Of a DNA stretch of 33,797 nucleotides, positions 1 to 6,568 are shown one piece after another. The stretch lies in IMG/VR virus record IMGVR_UViG_3300046533_000547, positions 1 through 33,797 of that record; one strand, given 5' to 3'. The stretch's first letter is position 1. Every line of letters begins with the position of its first letter. Both the position numbers and the translations under genes were made by a program. The stretch comes from a virus. Under the pieces are notes generated by a model. It was not told the origin of the DNA, made no database searches, and was given only the letters and a program-made list of their open reading frames with translations.

Positions 1-2
1 GC

Positions 3-158
3 CGTTCACGGGCAACAGTTAGCCGCATCAGGCGCCGTAAGGTGCGGCCGGATTGGGAGACGATCCAGAATTTACGGGTCTTCACCAAGGGTGATGTGAC
101 TGCCGACGACTTCGAAATGATCGACGGTAGTCCAATGATATCCGTCAAGTCGCGGTAA
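3..158 (+). CDS. C-terminal fragment of an unidentified protein
   Basis: An open frame runs from the window edge to a TAA at 156-158, giving about 51 residues with no convincing start. A GTG at 42 is possible but has no clear ribosome site. The peptide is rich in Arg and Lys at its beginning and acidic in its second half (it contains DVTADDFEMIDG). It lies on the same strand as the following GcrA-like gene and probably heads the same operon. I do not recognise the family. Because the gene is cut by the window edge, its true length and function cannot be judged. Confidence 0.45.
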   Translation, partial: RSRATVSRIRRRKVRPDWETIQNLRVFTKGDVTADDFEMIDGSPMISVKSR

Positions 159-225
159 TTGCGTAGCAGTGCGTGATGTGCGGCGGTCGAGCCGGTGCCG
201 AACTATTTTGTGCGGGGGAAATATC

Positions 226-738
226 GTGGATGCCATCACCAAACGGCCGCGCCGTGCATGGAAAGGCCGTGCCGATCTCGACGACGTCATTCAAGCCAGC
301 TTGCGCCAAGGTCTTTCCTTCGCGCTGATTGCCAGAAAAGTTTCAGAGTTGCTCGGCTACCGGGTCAGCCGCGAGGCCACCATCGGCCGCGCCTATCGCA
401 TTGGTGCCCATGGTTCGGCAAAACCGTTAACGCACCTCAACAACCATCCGCCTAAGAAAAAACGTATCGAAACGAGCGCGGCTTTCGTTGAAAAACTTTG
501 CCGTGTTCGGCCAACGGCCACGCCACTGGTGGAGAGGCAGCTGCCTGCACCTGCTCCCTCAATCCCGGCAGGCACTGGTTTTCTTTCCATTGCCCTCATT
601 GATCTCGATGAAACGCACTGCCGTTATCCGCACGGCGACGGCCTCGCTATCCGATTTTGCGGACAGGCCAAGGTCGAAGGCTCGGCATATTGCGCCGCCC
701 ATACCAAGCTTTGTTACGTCAAAGGAAGGCAGCCGTGA
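226..738 (+). CDS. gcrA-like: GcrA-family cell-cycle regulator, phage-encoded
   Basis: This 170-residue protein resembles GcrA, the alphaproteobacterial sigma70-interacting regulator that responds to GANTC adenine methylation. Residues 13-62 look like the GcrA helix-turn-helix (QGLSFALIARKVSELLG, then TIGRAYRIG). The C-terminal 40 residues carry the family's Cys/His pattern: C132, FCG with C145, YC with C156, H159 and C163. A Pro/Lys-rich linker lies between. The frame is open from GTG 169, but GTG 226 is preferred because GGGGGA at 214-219 is well placed and the family similarity begins there. It overlaps the next start by one base (TGATG). By analogy it would bind host or phage promoters and redirect RNA polymerase; the DNA targets are unknown. 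Confidence 0.85.
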   Translation: MDAITKRPRRAWKGRADLDDVIQASLRQGLSFALIARKVSELLGYRVSREATIGRAYRIGAHGSAKPLTHLNNHPPKKKRIETSAAFVEKLCRVRPTATPLVERQLPAPAPSIPAGTGFLSIALIDLDETHCRYPHGDGLAIRFCGQAKVEGSAYCAAHTKLCYVKGRQP

Positions 739-1346
739 TGGATGAGCTGCCGCGCAATCATTTCGGCGCGATCCTGGCTGATCCACCGTGGCATTTCCAA
801 TCGTGGGCCGGTGGCCGGCTAAATGGAGATCCCCCAGGAAGAAGGGTCTTTACTTCTTCACGAGCGCCCGACTACCAAACTATGCGCGAGGAAGAATTAG
901 CGCTTTTGCGATTACAGGATTTAGCGGCGGGTGACTGCGTTCTTTTTCTATGGGTCTGCTGGCCGATATTGGAACAAGCATTGCGGCTCTTAAAGCAATG
1001 GGATTTCACATATAAAACCTGCGCTTTTGCTTGGGTAAAGGCCAATACAAAGCAGATAGACTTATTTCGCGAAGATGCCGATGCGTTTGCTGGACTCGGC
1101 TACTGGACGCGCGCCAACAGCGAGGTGTGTCTGCTAGCTACGCGCGGCAAACCAAAACGCCTTAACGCCGACGTCAGGCAAGGGATTATTGCCCCTCGAC
1201 GTGAGCACAGCCGCAAGCCGGACGGAATCCACGAACGGATAGAGCGGCTGGTCGCCGGTCCATACCTCGAACTATTCGCCCGTCAGGAACGCCAAGGCTG
1301 GACGACATGGGGCAATGAAACGCAAAAGTTCGGGAGTGTCGCATGA
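738..1346 (+). CDS. MT-A70 family N6-adenine methyltransferase
   Basis: The 202-residue product matches the MT-A70 family of SAM-dependent adenine N6-methyltransferases. The catalytic motif DPPW is at residues 15-18, preceded by FGAILA. A later segment (FLWVCWPILEQALRLLKQWDF, shortened here) has the family look, and the C-terminal part ends with VAGPYLELFARQ, typical of the family. ATG 738 is chosen because AAGGAAGG at 723-730 precedes it and it is coupled to the gcrA-like stop; the longer frame upstream overlaps that gene in another frame. It is one of two adenine methyltransferases in this operon. The recognition sequence is not visible. It could protect phage DNA from restriction or set methylation marks read by the GcrA-like protein. 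Confidence 0.88.
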   Translation: MDELPRNHFGAILADPPWHFQSWAGGRLNGDPPGRRVFTSSRAPDYQTMREEELALLRLQDLAAGDCVLFLWVCWPILEQALRLLKQWDFTYKTCAFAWVKANTKQIDLFREDADAFAGLGYWTRANSEVCLLATRGKPKRLNADVRQGIIAPRREHSRKPDGIHERIERLVAGPYLELFARQERQGWTTWGNETQKFGSVA

Positions 1347-1990
1347 TCGAGGCCGCCCAATTTACCACGCCGATCCAGCGCGAACTGTATGACCATTACC
1401 GTGAAATTCATCTGAAGTTCTTCCCCCTGCCGTCAGCACCGGCCGTGCGGCCATCACCACCGCCGCCGGTCATCGCCGCCCCGCTACCAGAGCCTTCTCC
1501 GCCGCCGCTACCGATGACACCAGTCCCGCTCTCGCAAACGCGGACCCGCATGCGGCTGATCGAGCGCGCCGTCTGCCGCTGTTACAAGGTCACCAAGATC
1601 GATCTGCGCGGACAGCGGCGCACGCCCGAATATGTGCGCCCGCGGCATGTGTTCTGCCTGATCTGCTCGCATTTGACGCTGGCCAGCCTGCCGATGATCG
1701 GCCGTTTCCTCAACGGTCGCGACCACACCACGATCCTGCACGCGATCCGCCGCATGGAGGAAAGAACACGCTGCGATGGCGATCTGGCCGAGCGGGTGCG
1801 CGCGCTGGAAACCAAACTCAAGAACGAATTCAGCGGTCAGGAACGGGGCACCTGCACTGCCCGCTATGTGCAGCATCACCGGGTCATGGACTACCTGCTG
1901 CTCGGCTGGATGCACGCCGCTAACCTCAACGAGTACGCCGCGCTCATGATCTGGCCGTGCAGCTGTCCGTTCGTGGAGCCGAAGCAGTGA
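1343..1990 (+). CDS. Stand-alone DnaA C-terminal (domain IV) DNA-binding protein
   Basis: The 215-residue protein has three parts: a short N-terminal region, a proline-rich linker at about residues 29-62, and a DnaA domain IV-like module at about 68-160. The DnaA-box recognition signature is visible as GRDHTTIL at 125-132, after helices containing RHVFCLIC. The AAA+ ATPase domain of DnaA is absent, so it could bind DnaA boxes but not form the ATP-dependent initiator filament. A C-terminal tail of about 55 residues with CSC is unlike host DnaA. It starts at an ATGA overlap with the methyltransferase gene. Likely roles are blocking or redirecting host DnaA, or phage origin recognition; the sequence does not decide between them. 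Confidence 0.85.
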   Translation: MIEAAQFTTPIQRELYDHYREIHLKFFPLPSAPAVRPSPPPPVIAAPLPEPSPPPLPMTPVPLSQTRTRMRLIERAVCRCYKVTKIDLRGQRRTPEYVRPRHVFCLICSHLTLASLPMIGRFLNGRDHTTILHAIRRMEERTRCDGDLAERVRALETKLKNEFSGQERGTCTARYVQHHRVMDYLLLGWMHAANLNEYAALMIWPCSCPFVEPKQ

Positions 1991-2895
1991 ACGATCTTGT
2001 TCAGAGCAAAGGCAAGCCGCCGGCAGAATTTCGGCCAGAACTTGCCAAGAAAAAACAGGCAGCCACCGATGCCGTTATCACTTATGCGAAAGCTATTCGT
2101 GATTGGGAAATGCTCGTCGAGGCAGTCGACCAGCAGATCGAAGATCAGCAGGCTTTTGTGCACTGGTGGAATGAGAATGTTTCAGTGCGGCAAAGTCCTG
2201 GAAACAAGTCAAACGCGGACCTGCGTTCGACTCTTTCAGTCGACAAGGCGCAGCAATTAACGGAGATCGCGCAGCAAACAGTTACCAAATGGCGTGAGCG
2301 ACTGAAAAACCTTCCGTCTTATCGCGAACTCTTGCGCAGCCCGTCCTATCGTAAAGCCATGGGCGAACGCGGCAGCTCAGATCAGAAAGGCGCGAGTGGC
2401 ACCGGAGAAAATGAATGGTTTACGCCAGAAAAATATCTGGCCTCGGCGCGTGCGGTGCTGGGCGAATTTGATCTTGATCCGGCATCCTCAGTCGAAGCGC
2501 AAGAGATCGTGCAGGCCAAGGAATTCTTCACTAAGAAAATCAATGGGCTTGAGCAGCAATGGCATGGCCGGGTGTGGCTCAACCCGCCTTATGCGCAGCC
2601 GTTGATAGGTGAATTTGTTTCAAAACTCTGCGCTGAGTTCGACACTGAACGTGTGAGTGAGGCCATCATGCTGACGCACAATTATACCGATACGTCTTGG
2701 TTTCACGAAGCGGCTTTAGTTTGCAGCGCGATATGCTTCACCCGGGGCCGCGTGCAGTTCTATAAGGCGAATGGCGAAGTCGCCGCACCGACACAGGGGC
2801 AAGCGTTCTTCTATTTCGGCGAGAACGTTGATCGTTTCGGCCAGATATTTTCAGCCTTGGGCTTTGTCATGGTGCCGTGGAGTAACGGACTATGA
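1987..2895 (+). CDS. dam-like: Phage Dam-type DNA N6-adenine methyltransferase
   Basis: The C-terminal half of this 302-residue protein matches the phage DNA N-6-adenine-methyltransferase family. It shows ENEWFTP, then FDLDPASS as the SAM-binding region, and the catalytic NPPY at 199-202. The N-terminal half (about 1-135) is charged and helical with WRERLKNLPSYRELL, a type of extension often found ahead of this domain and possibly involved in DNA or partner binding. GTG 1987 is chosen over the longer frame: GGAG at 1975-1978 is correctly spaced and the GTGA overlap with the previous stop repeats the coupling style of this operon. Its methylation target is unknown. It is the second adenine methyltransferase in 2 kb. 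Confidence 0.9.
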   Translation: MNDLVQSKGKPPAEFRPELAKKKQAATDAVITYAKAIRDWEMLVEAVDQQIEDQQAFVHWWNENVSVRQSPGNKSNADLRSTLSVDKAQQLTEIAQQTVTKWRERLKNLPSYRELLRSPSYRKAMGERGSSDQKGASGTGENEWFTPEKYLASARAVLGEFDLDPASSVEAQEIVQAKEFFTKKINGLEQQWHGRVWLNPPYAQPLIGEFVSKLCAEFDTERVSEAIMLTHNYTDTSWFHEAALVCSAICFTRGRVQFYKANGEVAAPTQGQAFFYFGENVDRFGQIFSALGFVMVPWSNGL

Positions 2896-3410
2896 CGGAT
2901 ATACGCGGCTCGATCTTCAACGAGGAGGCCTACAAGCTCAGCAAAATGCTTGATCATTCGTCTTGGCAGAAAGGTGATCAAGTATTGCCGCGACGGATTA
3001 CCCCTAGCGATATTGATATGGGCTTTCTGCCGCCCGATGGAGCTGGTTTTAATTTAGATAATAATGGCAACATTATTTTTGGCGAACTAACAAGAGGTTT
3101 TGCTAATTGGCTTAATGTTCGGTATGGCCAGCGGCGATTTTATGAAAGTTGCATTGGGCATTCCCAGCATTGTGCGGCACTTTGTCAGCACAATATTTCA
3201 ATTATGGACAATAGAAACATTGATACGCGTAGCGATATTGTAGCCTTTCAAATTATGATTTTTGATTTTGGAATCGTTGTAACCAAACCTTTTGTGGGCA
3301 ATGAAAACTGGCAGCGATTTGTTTTCCAATGGTTTCAAGATCCTGTTCAGTTGCGAAGATATTTACTCGGCAGAGCTGTTGGCATGATCAAGCCGACGTT
3401 AAAGGCCTAA
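2892..3410 (+). CDS. Unknown protein, possible nuclease-like fold
   Basis: I do not recognise this 172-residue protein with certainty. It starts at an ATGA overlap with the dam-like gene. Visible features are TPSDID near residue 39, a central strand ending GNIIFGELTRG, several aromatic and Cys/His residues (CIGHSQHCAALCQHN) and TRSDIVAFQ in the second half. The spacing of acidic residues before GELTR recalls PD-(D/E)XK nuclease cores, but the lysine is not clear, so this is only a guess. The base composition is clearly more AT-rich than the flanking genes, which suggests separate acquisition. Its position in the operon implies early expression and DNA metabolism. Confidence 0.7.
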   Translation: MTDIRGSIFNEEAYKLSKMLDHSSWQKGDQVLPRRITPSDIDMGFLPPDGAGFNLDNNGNIIFGELTRGFANWLNVRYGQRRFYESCIGHSQHCAALCQHNISIMDNRNIDTRSDIVAFQIMIFDFGIVVTKPFVGNENWQRFVFQWFQDPVQLRRYLLGRAVGMIKPTLKA

Positions 3411-3415
3411 CGCCG

Positions 3416-3865
3416 ATGGGCACCCTCAAATGGTACGCTCGCGATCCGGCACGCGCCTTGGCTGGCATGATGAAAATGACGCTGGAGGAATGTGGTGCAT
3501 ACAGCAAAATCCTCGATCTGATCTACCTGCGCGATGGCAAGTTATTGGATGACCCACAAGAAATATGCCGCTGGCTCAATTGTGATTTGCGAGTCTGGAA
3601 GCGCATTCGCGCAAGATTGATCGATATGGAAAAGCTCTACGTCCATGCCGGGTGTTTGCATAATGAGCGCGCCGATCAGGAGATGGAGCGATTCCGACTT
3701 AGGCACCTAAAAAGTGTCGAAGGTGGCATCAAACGGTGGGCCACTTACAATGAAATCAAACGGTTACGGGATGCCCCCCCAATGCTACTTACAACCACAA
3801 AGAAAGAAAGCTTAAGCGCAAAGATCGTGCCAATTGCTAAGAGGACAACCGAGAAAAGCGAATAA
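3416..3865 (+). CDS. DUF1376-like (YdaU-type) phage protein
   Basis: The 149-residue product shows the DUF1376 pattern: a start with WYARDP, then MTLEECGAYSKILDLIYL at about residues 19-36, and a small winged-helix-like segment with ICRWLNCDLRVWKRIRARLI. The family is common in prophage replication regions and resembles primosome/DnaD-like proteins. The longer frame upstream overlaps the previous gene, so ATG 3416, six bases after its stop, is preferred. The C-terminal 40 residues are lysine-rich and poorly structured. A role in helicase loading or replication control is an inference from family context; no replicative helicase is seen in the window. Confidence 0.75.
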   Translation: MGTLKWYARDPARALAGMMKMTLEECGAYSKILDLIYLRDGKLLDDPQEICRWLNCDLRVWKRIRARLIDMEKLYVHAGCLHNERADQEMERFRLRHLKSVEGGIKRWATYNEIKRLRDAPPMLLTTTKKESLSAKIVPIAKRTTEKSE

Positions 3866-3896
3866 AGTTTAAGGGAGTGAAAATAGGGAGGCGAAC

Positions 3897-4139
3897 ATGT
3901 TGCTACTATCGTTCCCGTTGTCGGGCTTAATCCTGGGCATCATCAATATCGCCATCGTGGTGGCGGTCCTGCTGCTGATCGGCGCCATCATCGTGTGGTT
4001 CTGCGGCTGGATGAGCCTAGCGATCCCCGCGCAGGTGCAGAAAATCTACATGATCGTGGTGGCCCTGATCGCCCTCTACATGCTGGTGGGCTTGATCTTC
4101 GGCTTGCCGGTTCCGGCGATGACTGGCTTGCATGGTTGA
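3897..4139 (+). CDS. Small two-helix membrane protein
   Basis: The 80-residue protein is almost wholly hydrophobic, with membrane segments at about 8-40 and 49-69 separated by a short polar turn (IPAQVQK). GGGAGG at 3886-3891 lies 5 nt before the ATG. The composition would suit a holin or an inner-membrane accessory protein, but the gene is 24 kb from the endolysin. Small two-helix proteins with a similar IP...K turn are widespread in bacteria without a known role. It overlaps the NusG-like start by one base. I cannot assign a function; a holin is possible. Confidence 0.7.
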   Translation: MLLLSFPLSGLILGIINIAIVVAVLLLIGAIIVWFCGWMSLAIPAQVQKIYMIVVALIALYMLVGLIFGLPVPAMTGLHG

Positions 4140-4645
4140 TGATGCAGCGCTGGTTTGTAGCGTTCTGCGATAGCCGCTGCGAGCGGGAAAGCTGTGAAGA
4201 AATTGGGGACATTGGCTTCGCGGCTTATGTGCCGATGGAACGGCATAAACGCTATATCCGCGGCAAACGCACGTATGTCGAGAAGCCGCTGTTTCCCTGT
4301 TATCTGTTCGCGAAGTTCAATTGCGAAGATGCACACTGGAACGCGATCCGCGAGATCGACGGTATCCGCGATATCCTTTGCAACCAGGGCAAACCGGTCG
4401 CTGTCCCGGTCGGCCTGACTGAGAAATTGCAGCGCATGCAGCGGCTTGGATTATTCGATCACACAAAAAGGCCGATGCCGTTCCCGCCGGGAACCAGGGT
4501 CATGTTAGACGACGATGGACCATTTGCTGAGATCATTGGCAAGGTGATGCGGGTGCGAACGGCCGATCGGGCTGACGTGCTGATCCGCTATCTGCACCAG
4601 GAAATGACGGTGAACGTCAGCCTTGCCCGGTTATCCCATATCTAG
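4139..4645 (+). CDS. NusG/RfaH-like transcription elongation factor
   Basis: The 168-residue protein has the two-domain layout of NusG paralogues. The N-terminal NGN-like domain begins RWFVAFC (a WY-V type start) and carries the hallmark PLFPCYLFAKF at 50-60, with IDGIRDIL around 73-80. A C-terminal KOW-like segment at about 116-168 begins PFPPGTRV. The frame is open upstream but the similarity begins at ATG 4139/4142, where TGATG overlaps the preceding stop. It would bind RNA polymerase and increase processivity or antagonise termination. As the last gene before the packaging and head genes, it is a natural candidate for controlling the 24-kb late operon, but that link is inferred. Confidence 0.85.
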   Translation: MMQRWFVAFCDSRCERESCEEIGDIGFAAYVPMERHKRYIRGKRTYVEKPLFPCYLFAKFNCEDAHWNAIREIDGIRDILCNQGKPVAVPVGLTEKLQRMQRLGLFDHTKRPMPFPPGTRVMLDDDGPFAEIIGKVMRVRTADRADVLIRYLHQEMTVNVSLARLSHI

Positions 4646-4918
4646 CGTTTTGGTTGTGCAAATCAGCTAAATAAGGTAGCAAGCAAAGCAAGCAATTATG
4701 TTGTTTGGCTGGTCCGTAGGATCGCACGCAAATTGCTCGGTCAAATGTGGCCCATGCTTTGGAATATTGAGCCAGAGTTGGGCGAAGCTTGCCAGTCACA
4801 AATTTGGAAAATACCAGGAAAAACAAAGCAGGAACTTCCATAAATATAAATGAGAACACCGCTTTTGTTCCCATTGACTGTTTCGGCAGCCGCCCTCCAA
4901 CAACGGATTGCCGGACGC

Positions 4919-4965
4919 TCCCTGCGCGGGTTTTGGTTACCTCCCCAATAGTACTCGCGCAGGGA
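4919..4965 (+). promoter_or_regulatory. Long hairpin with anti-Shine-Dalgarno loop
   Basis: TCCCTGCGCG at 4919-4928 is perfectly complementary to CGCGCAGGGA at 4956-4965. The stem extends inward through a G-U, a G-C and a U-A pair (to 4931/4953). Inside lies a further 4-bp stem, TTGG 4933-4936 with CCAA 4945-4948, leaving the 8-nt loop TTACCTCC at 4937-4944. That loop contains ACCTCC, the same sequence as the 16S rRNA anti-Shine-Dalgarno. No U-tract follows, so it is not an ordinary terminator. Confidence 0.6.
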
Positions 4966-4976
4966 AATGCTTTCCC
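4962..4976 (+). promoter_or_regulatory. Alternative hairpin overlapping the larger one
   Basis: GGGAAA (4962-4967) and TTTCCC (4971-4976) form a perfect 6-bp stem with a TGC loop. Its left arm shares GGGA (4962-4965) with the right arm of the 4919-4965 hairpin, so both cannot form at once. It ends nine bases before the ATG at 4985. Confidence 0.5.
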
Positions 4977-4984
4977 GGTGAATA

Positions 4985-5170
4985 ATGAAAAGCAAAATTG
5001 CCAGGCGCAGGCGAACACGCAAGCACGTGAAACAAGCACGCAAGGATCGCGTCCCGCTGGTCCTCGGGCTAACCACGCCACCATGGGAAGATATGCTTCC
5101 GCATGAACTGCACGAGCAATGGCCGCAATGGAAGCAGCGAGCCTTGCCATTACCGAAATATGGGACGTGA
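4985..5170 (+). CDS. Small basic protein of unknown function
   Basis: A 61-residue frame begins MKSKIARRRRTRKH, so the N-terminus is strongly basic; the second half contains PPWEDMLPHELHEQWPQW. A weak ribosome site (GGTGA, 4977-4981) precedes the ATG, closer than ideal. The main support is that its TGA overlaps the GTG start of the HNH gene (GTGA), the same coupling used elsewhere here. The basic stretch suggests nucleic-acid binding. I do not recognise the family, and a spurious frame cannot be excluded. Confidence 0.5.
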   Translation: MKSKIARRRRTRKHVKQARKDRVPLVLGLTTPPWEDMLPHELHEQWPQWKQRALPLPKYGT

Positions 5171-5481
5171 GCCGTATCCCCACATTAAGGCCTGGCATTC
5201 CGGTGCTCAACGGCCGTTCGGTGCAGCTACCGCCCAAGCAAGTCAACCCGCACTACATGAAGCCGGAACACCAGCTCTGGTCACGGCAAGTGAAGGAGCG
5301 AGCACATTGGACCTGTGAGAAGTGTGGAAGGACAGGAGATCGCCTGTTTGCTGACCACATCAAGGAGATCCGTGATGGTGGAACATGGGACTTAGCGAAC
5401 GGACAAGCGTTATGCGGGAGCTGTCACACGGGGAAGACCATGGCAGCAAGGGCAAAGCGAGCCTTCGCACCGAGCACATAG
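5167..5481 (+). CDS. HNH endonuclease (packaging-associated)
   Basis: The 104-residue protein has a clear HNH/treble-clef nuclease domain: CEKC (C50, C53), the catalytic region FADHIKEI with H64, N78 in LANGQALC, and CGSCH (C83, C86, H87). In HK97-like phages an HNH protein beside the terminase genes is needed for efficient cohesive-end cleavage, and the location here fits that role. The start is GTG 5167 (MSRIPTLRPG), because this opening is common in the family and overlaps the upstream stop. The open frame begins earlier, at 5119, but that part overlaps the upstream gene. Confidence 0.88.
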   Translation: MSRIPTLRPGIPVLNGRSVQLPPKQVNPHYMKPEHQLWSRQVKERAHWTCEKCGRTGDRLFADHIKEIRDGGTWDLANGQALCGSCHTGKTMAARAKRAFAPST

Positions 5482-5675
5482 ATGAGCTGATATGTGAGCG
5501 CATCGAGCAGGCCTACCGCTTTGCCTTGACCCATAGATCAAGCGATGACGATGCAATGTTCATGCTCTATGCCATGCACGCTGCGTTGATGACTCGAATT
5601 GCAATTCAAAATACTATTGACATAAATCAAATGCGACGGGGGGAGGCCATCAACTCGATGGCCAAATCGCTATAA
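5385..5675 (+). CDS. Small helical protein, start uncertain
   Basis: This frame overlaps the 3' end of the HNH gene and ends at TAA 5673-5675. The convincing protein-like part starts after the HNH stop: HIDELICERIEQAYRFALTH and a helical stretch with DDDAMFMLYAMHAALMTR. Possible starts are ATG 5385, with GGTGG before it, and ATG 5412; no start is found right at the HNH stop. About 65 residues are free of overlap. The family is not recognised. It lies between HNH and small terminase, so it may be a packaging accessory, but this rests only on position. Confidence 0.5.
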   Translation: MGLSERTSVMRELSHGEDHGSKGKASLRTEHIDELICERIEQAYRFALTHRSSDDDAMFMLYAMHAALMTRIAIQNTIDINQMRRGEAINSMAKSL

Positions 5676-5744
5676 CCGCACGGGCAACCATTCGCGCTTT
5701 TTTTACTTTCCGTCCAAGGCCTTAGAACCCCACATCGGCCCATC

Positions 5745-6128
5745 ATGCCACAACCGCCGTTCAGAGTGACCCGTCGCATGCGCAAGCTCGTTTCCCTGCT
5801 GGTGGCCACCGGCATGGGCGAACGCGGCATTGCCCTGGCGCTGAAATGTGATCGCAAGACCCTGGTGAAGTACTTCGAGGGTGAGCTGCAGGACGGGCGT
5901 GACTTATACCGGGCTGAGCTGTTGGACATGCTGCAGACGGCGGCCAGTGCCGGCAACGTCTCGGCCATGAAACATCTGGATAAACGCACGTCGGGCGAGA
6001 CGGCCAATCCGGGCGGCTTTGCCGGTGGCAAGAAAGCTGAGCAGATGCGGGCGGCGGATGCCGCTATTACTTCGTCGGAATGGGGTGATGACCTGGCGCC
6101 GATCGCGGTGCCGGTGCGCACCAATTAG
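5745..6128 (+). CDS. terS: Terminase small subunit (putative)
   Basis: The 127-residue protein opens with a helix-turn-helix-like region (RRMRKLVSLLVATGMGERGI, then ALKCDRKTLVKYFEGEL, about residues 9-46). An oligomerisation-type helix follows (YRAELLDMLQTAASAGNVSAMKHLDK). This layout, size and position upstream of the large terminase fit small terminase subunits, which recognise the packaging site. The C-terminal tail is Gly/Ala-rich and probably flexible. It is separated from terL by a minus-strand two-gene insertion, which is unusual since terS and terL are normally adjacent. The assignment comes from pattern and context. Confidence 0.72.
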   Translation: MPQPPFRVTRRMRKLVSLLVATGMGERGIALALKCDRKTLVKYFEGELQDGRDLYRAELLDMLQTAASAGNVSAMKHLDKRTSGETANPGGFAGGKKAEQMRAADAAITSSEWGDDLAPIAVPVRTN

Positions 6129-6270
6129 TGTGGGCAGAGTTTATCTTTTTCAATAATTTCTTAGCATCCTTATGCATGTTATGCTGCGGCCAATCTTTGA
6201 TGAAAAAATACAAAGCTTCGATCGTAACTTCAATCTCGCACATATTTAATTTACATGAGTGCGGTGCCAT
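6067..6270 (-). CDS. Small unknown protein antisense to terS end
   Basis: On the minus strand a 67-residue frame starts at ATG 6270 with a good ribosome site (AAAGGAAAG, just upstream in the minus direction). The first 45 residues look like a real protein, with a helix MCEIEVTIEALYFFIKDW and a lysine-rich segment KDAKKLLKKI. The last 20 residues lie opposite the 3' end of terS and are proline-rich, so that part may be constrained by the other strand. It is 31 bases downstream of the XRE-type regulator and is likely cotranscribed with it. No family is recognised. Confidence 0.5.
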   Translation of the reverse strand: MAPHSCKLNMCEIEVTIEALYFFIKDWPQHNMHKDAKKLLKKINSAHTNWCAPAPRSAPGHHPIPTK

Positions 6271-6301
6271 CTTCTTTCCTTTCGGTACCGACGCGGACTA
6301 A

Positions 6302-6568
6302 TTAGAGCCGTATTTTCCACCGGCCATCACGGATGGCTGGATCTTTGTTTGCCCTGAAATGCGGGACCATGACGTCGCGGGTGTATTTGGCTAAAGCGGG
6401 GTTCTGGATCATTGCCAGCAGGTAAAACACCGGCCCCGGAATCTCGCGCTCGCCGGATTCCCATCTTCGCACGGTGCGGCCTGACTTGACGCCGACCAGA
6501 CACGCGAAACCCTCGGCGGAGAGGCCGAGGGCGTGGCGGGCTTTCTTGAGTTGTGTGGGGGTCATCAT
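6302..6568 (-). CDS. XRE-type helix-turn-helix regulator
   Basis: The 88-residue protein has a Cro/C1-like helix-turn-helix: LKKARHALGLSAEGFACLVG at about 7-26, then VRRWESGEREIPGP at 33-46, the usual recognition-helix and WESG signature. The C-terminal 35 residues are short, so there is no large oligomerisation or peptidase domain. It is transcribed against the packaging genes. Its promoter at 6575-6603 places the likely transcription start at or next to the ATG, predicting a leaderless mRNA. This is the only repressor-like gene seen in the window. It may control terL on the other strand, because its promoter adjoins the terL start. Confidence 0.85.
   Translation of the reverse strand: MMTPTQLKKARHALGLSAEGFACLVGVKSGRTVRRWESGEREIPGPVFYLLAMIQNPALAKYTRDVMVPHFRANKDPAIRDGRWKIRL

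Larger units (their letters stand above)
4646..4984 (+). other. Non-coding stretch before packaging genes
   Basis: About 340 bases follow the NusG-like gene with no open frame that has a ribosome site and a protein-like composition on either strand. The only structure I see is at the right end, where two overlapping inverted repeats occupy 4919-4976. The position, just before an HNH gene and the terminase genes, is where cos/pac sites of HK97-like phages usually lie. A late promoter could also be here, but I find no convincing -35/-10 pair on the plus strand. Confidence 0.5.

Noticed and set aside
4789-5106. Plus-strand frame of 105 codons overlapping the hairpins
   Set aside because: Low-complexity translation, no ribosome site, and it conflicts with the better supported small gene at 4985 and the inverted repeats.
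4617-5246. Minus-strand frame of 209 codons across the non-coding stretch
   Set aside because: Runs antisense through the HNH and NusG-like genes, has no ribosome site, and its translation has no domain-like pattern.
5676-5744. Run of seven T residues after the small gene before terS, considered as a terminator
   Set aside because: No stable GC-rich stem precedes the T-run, and it would cut the packaging operon just ahead of terS.
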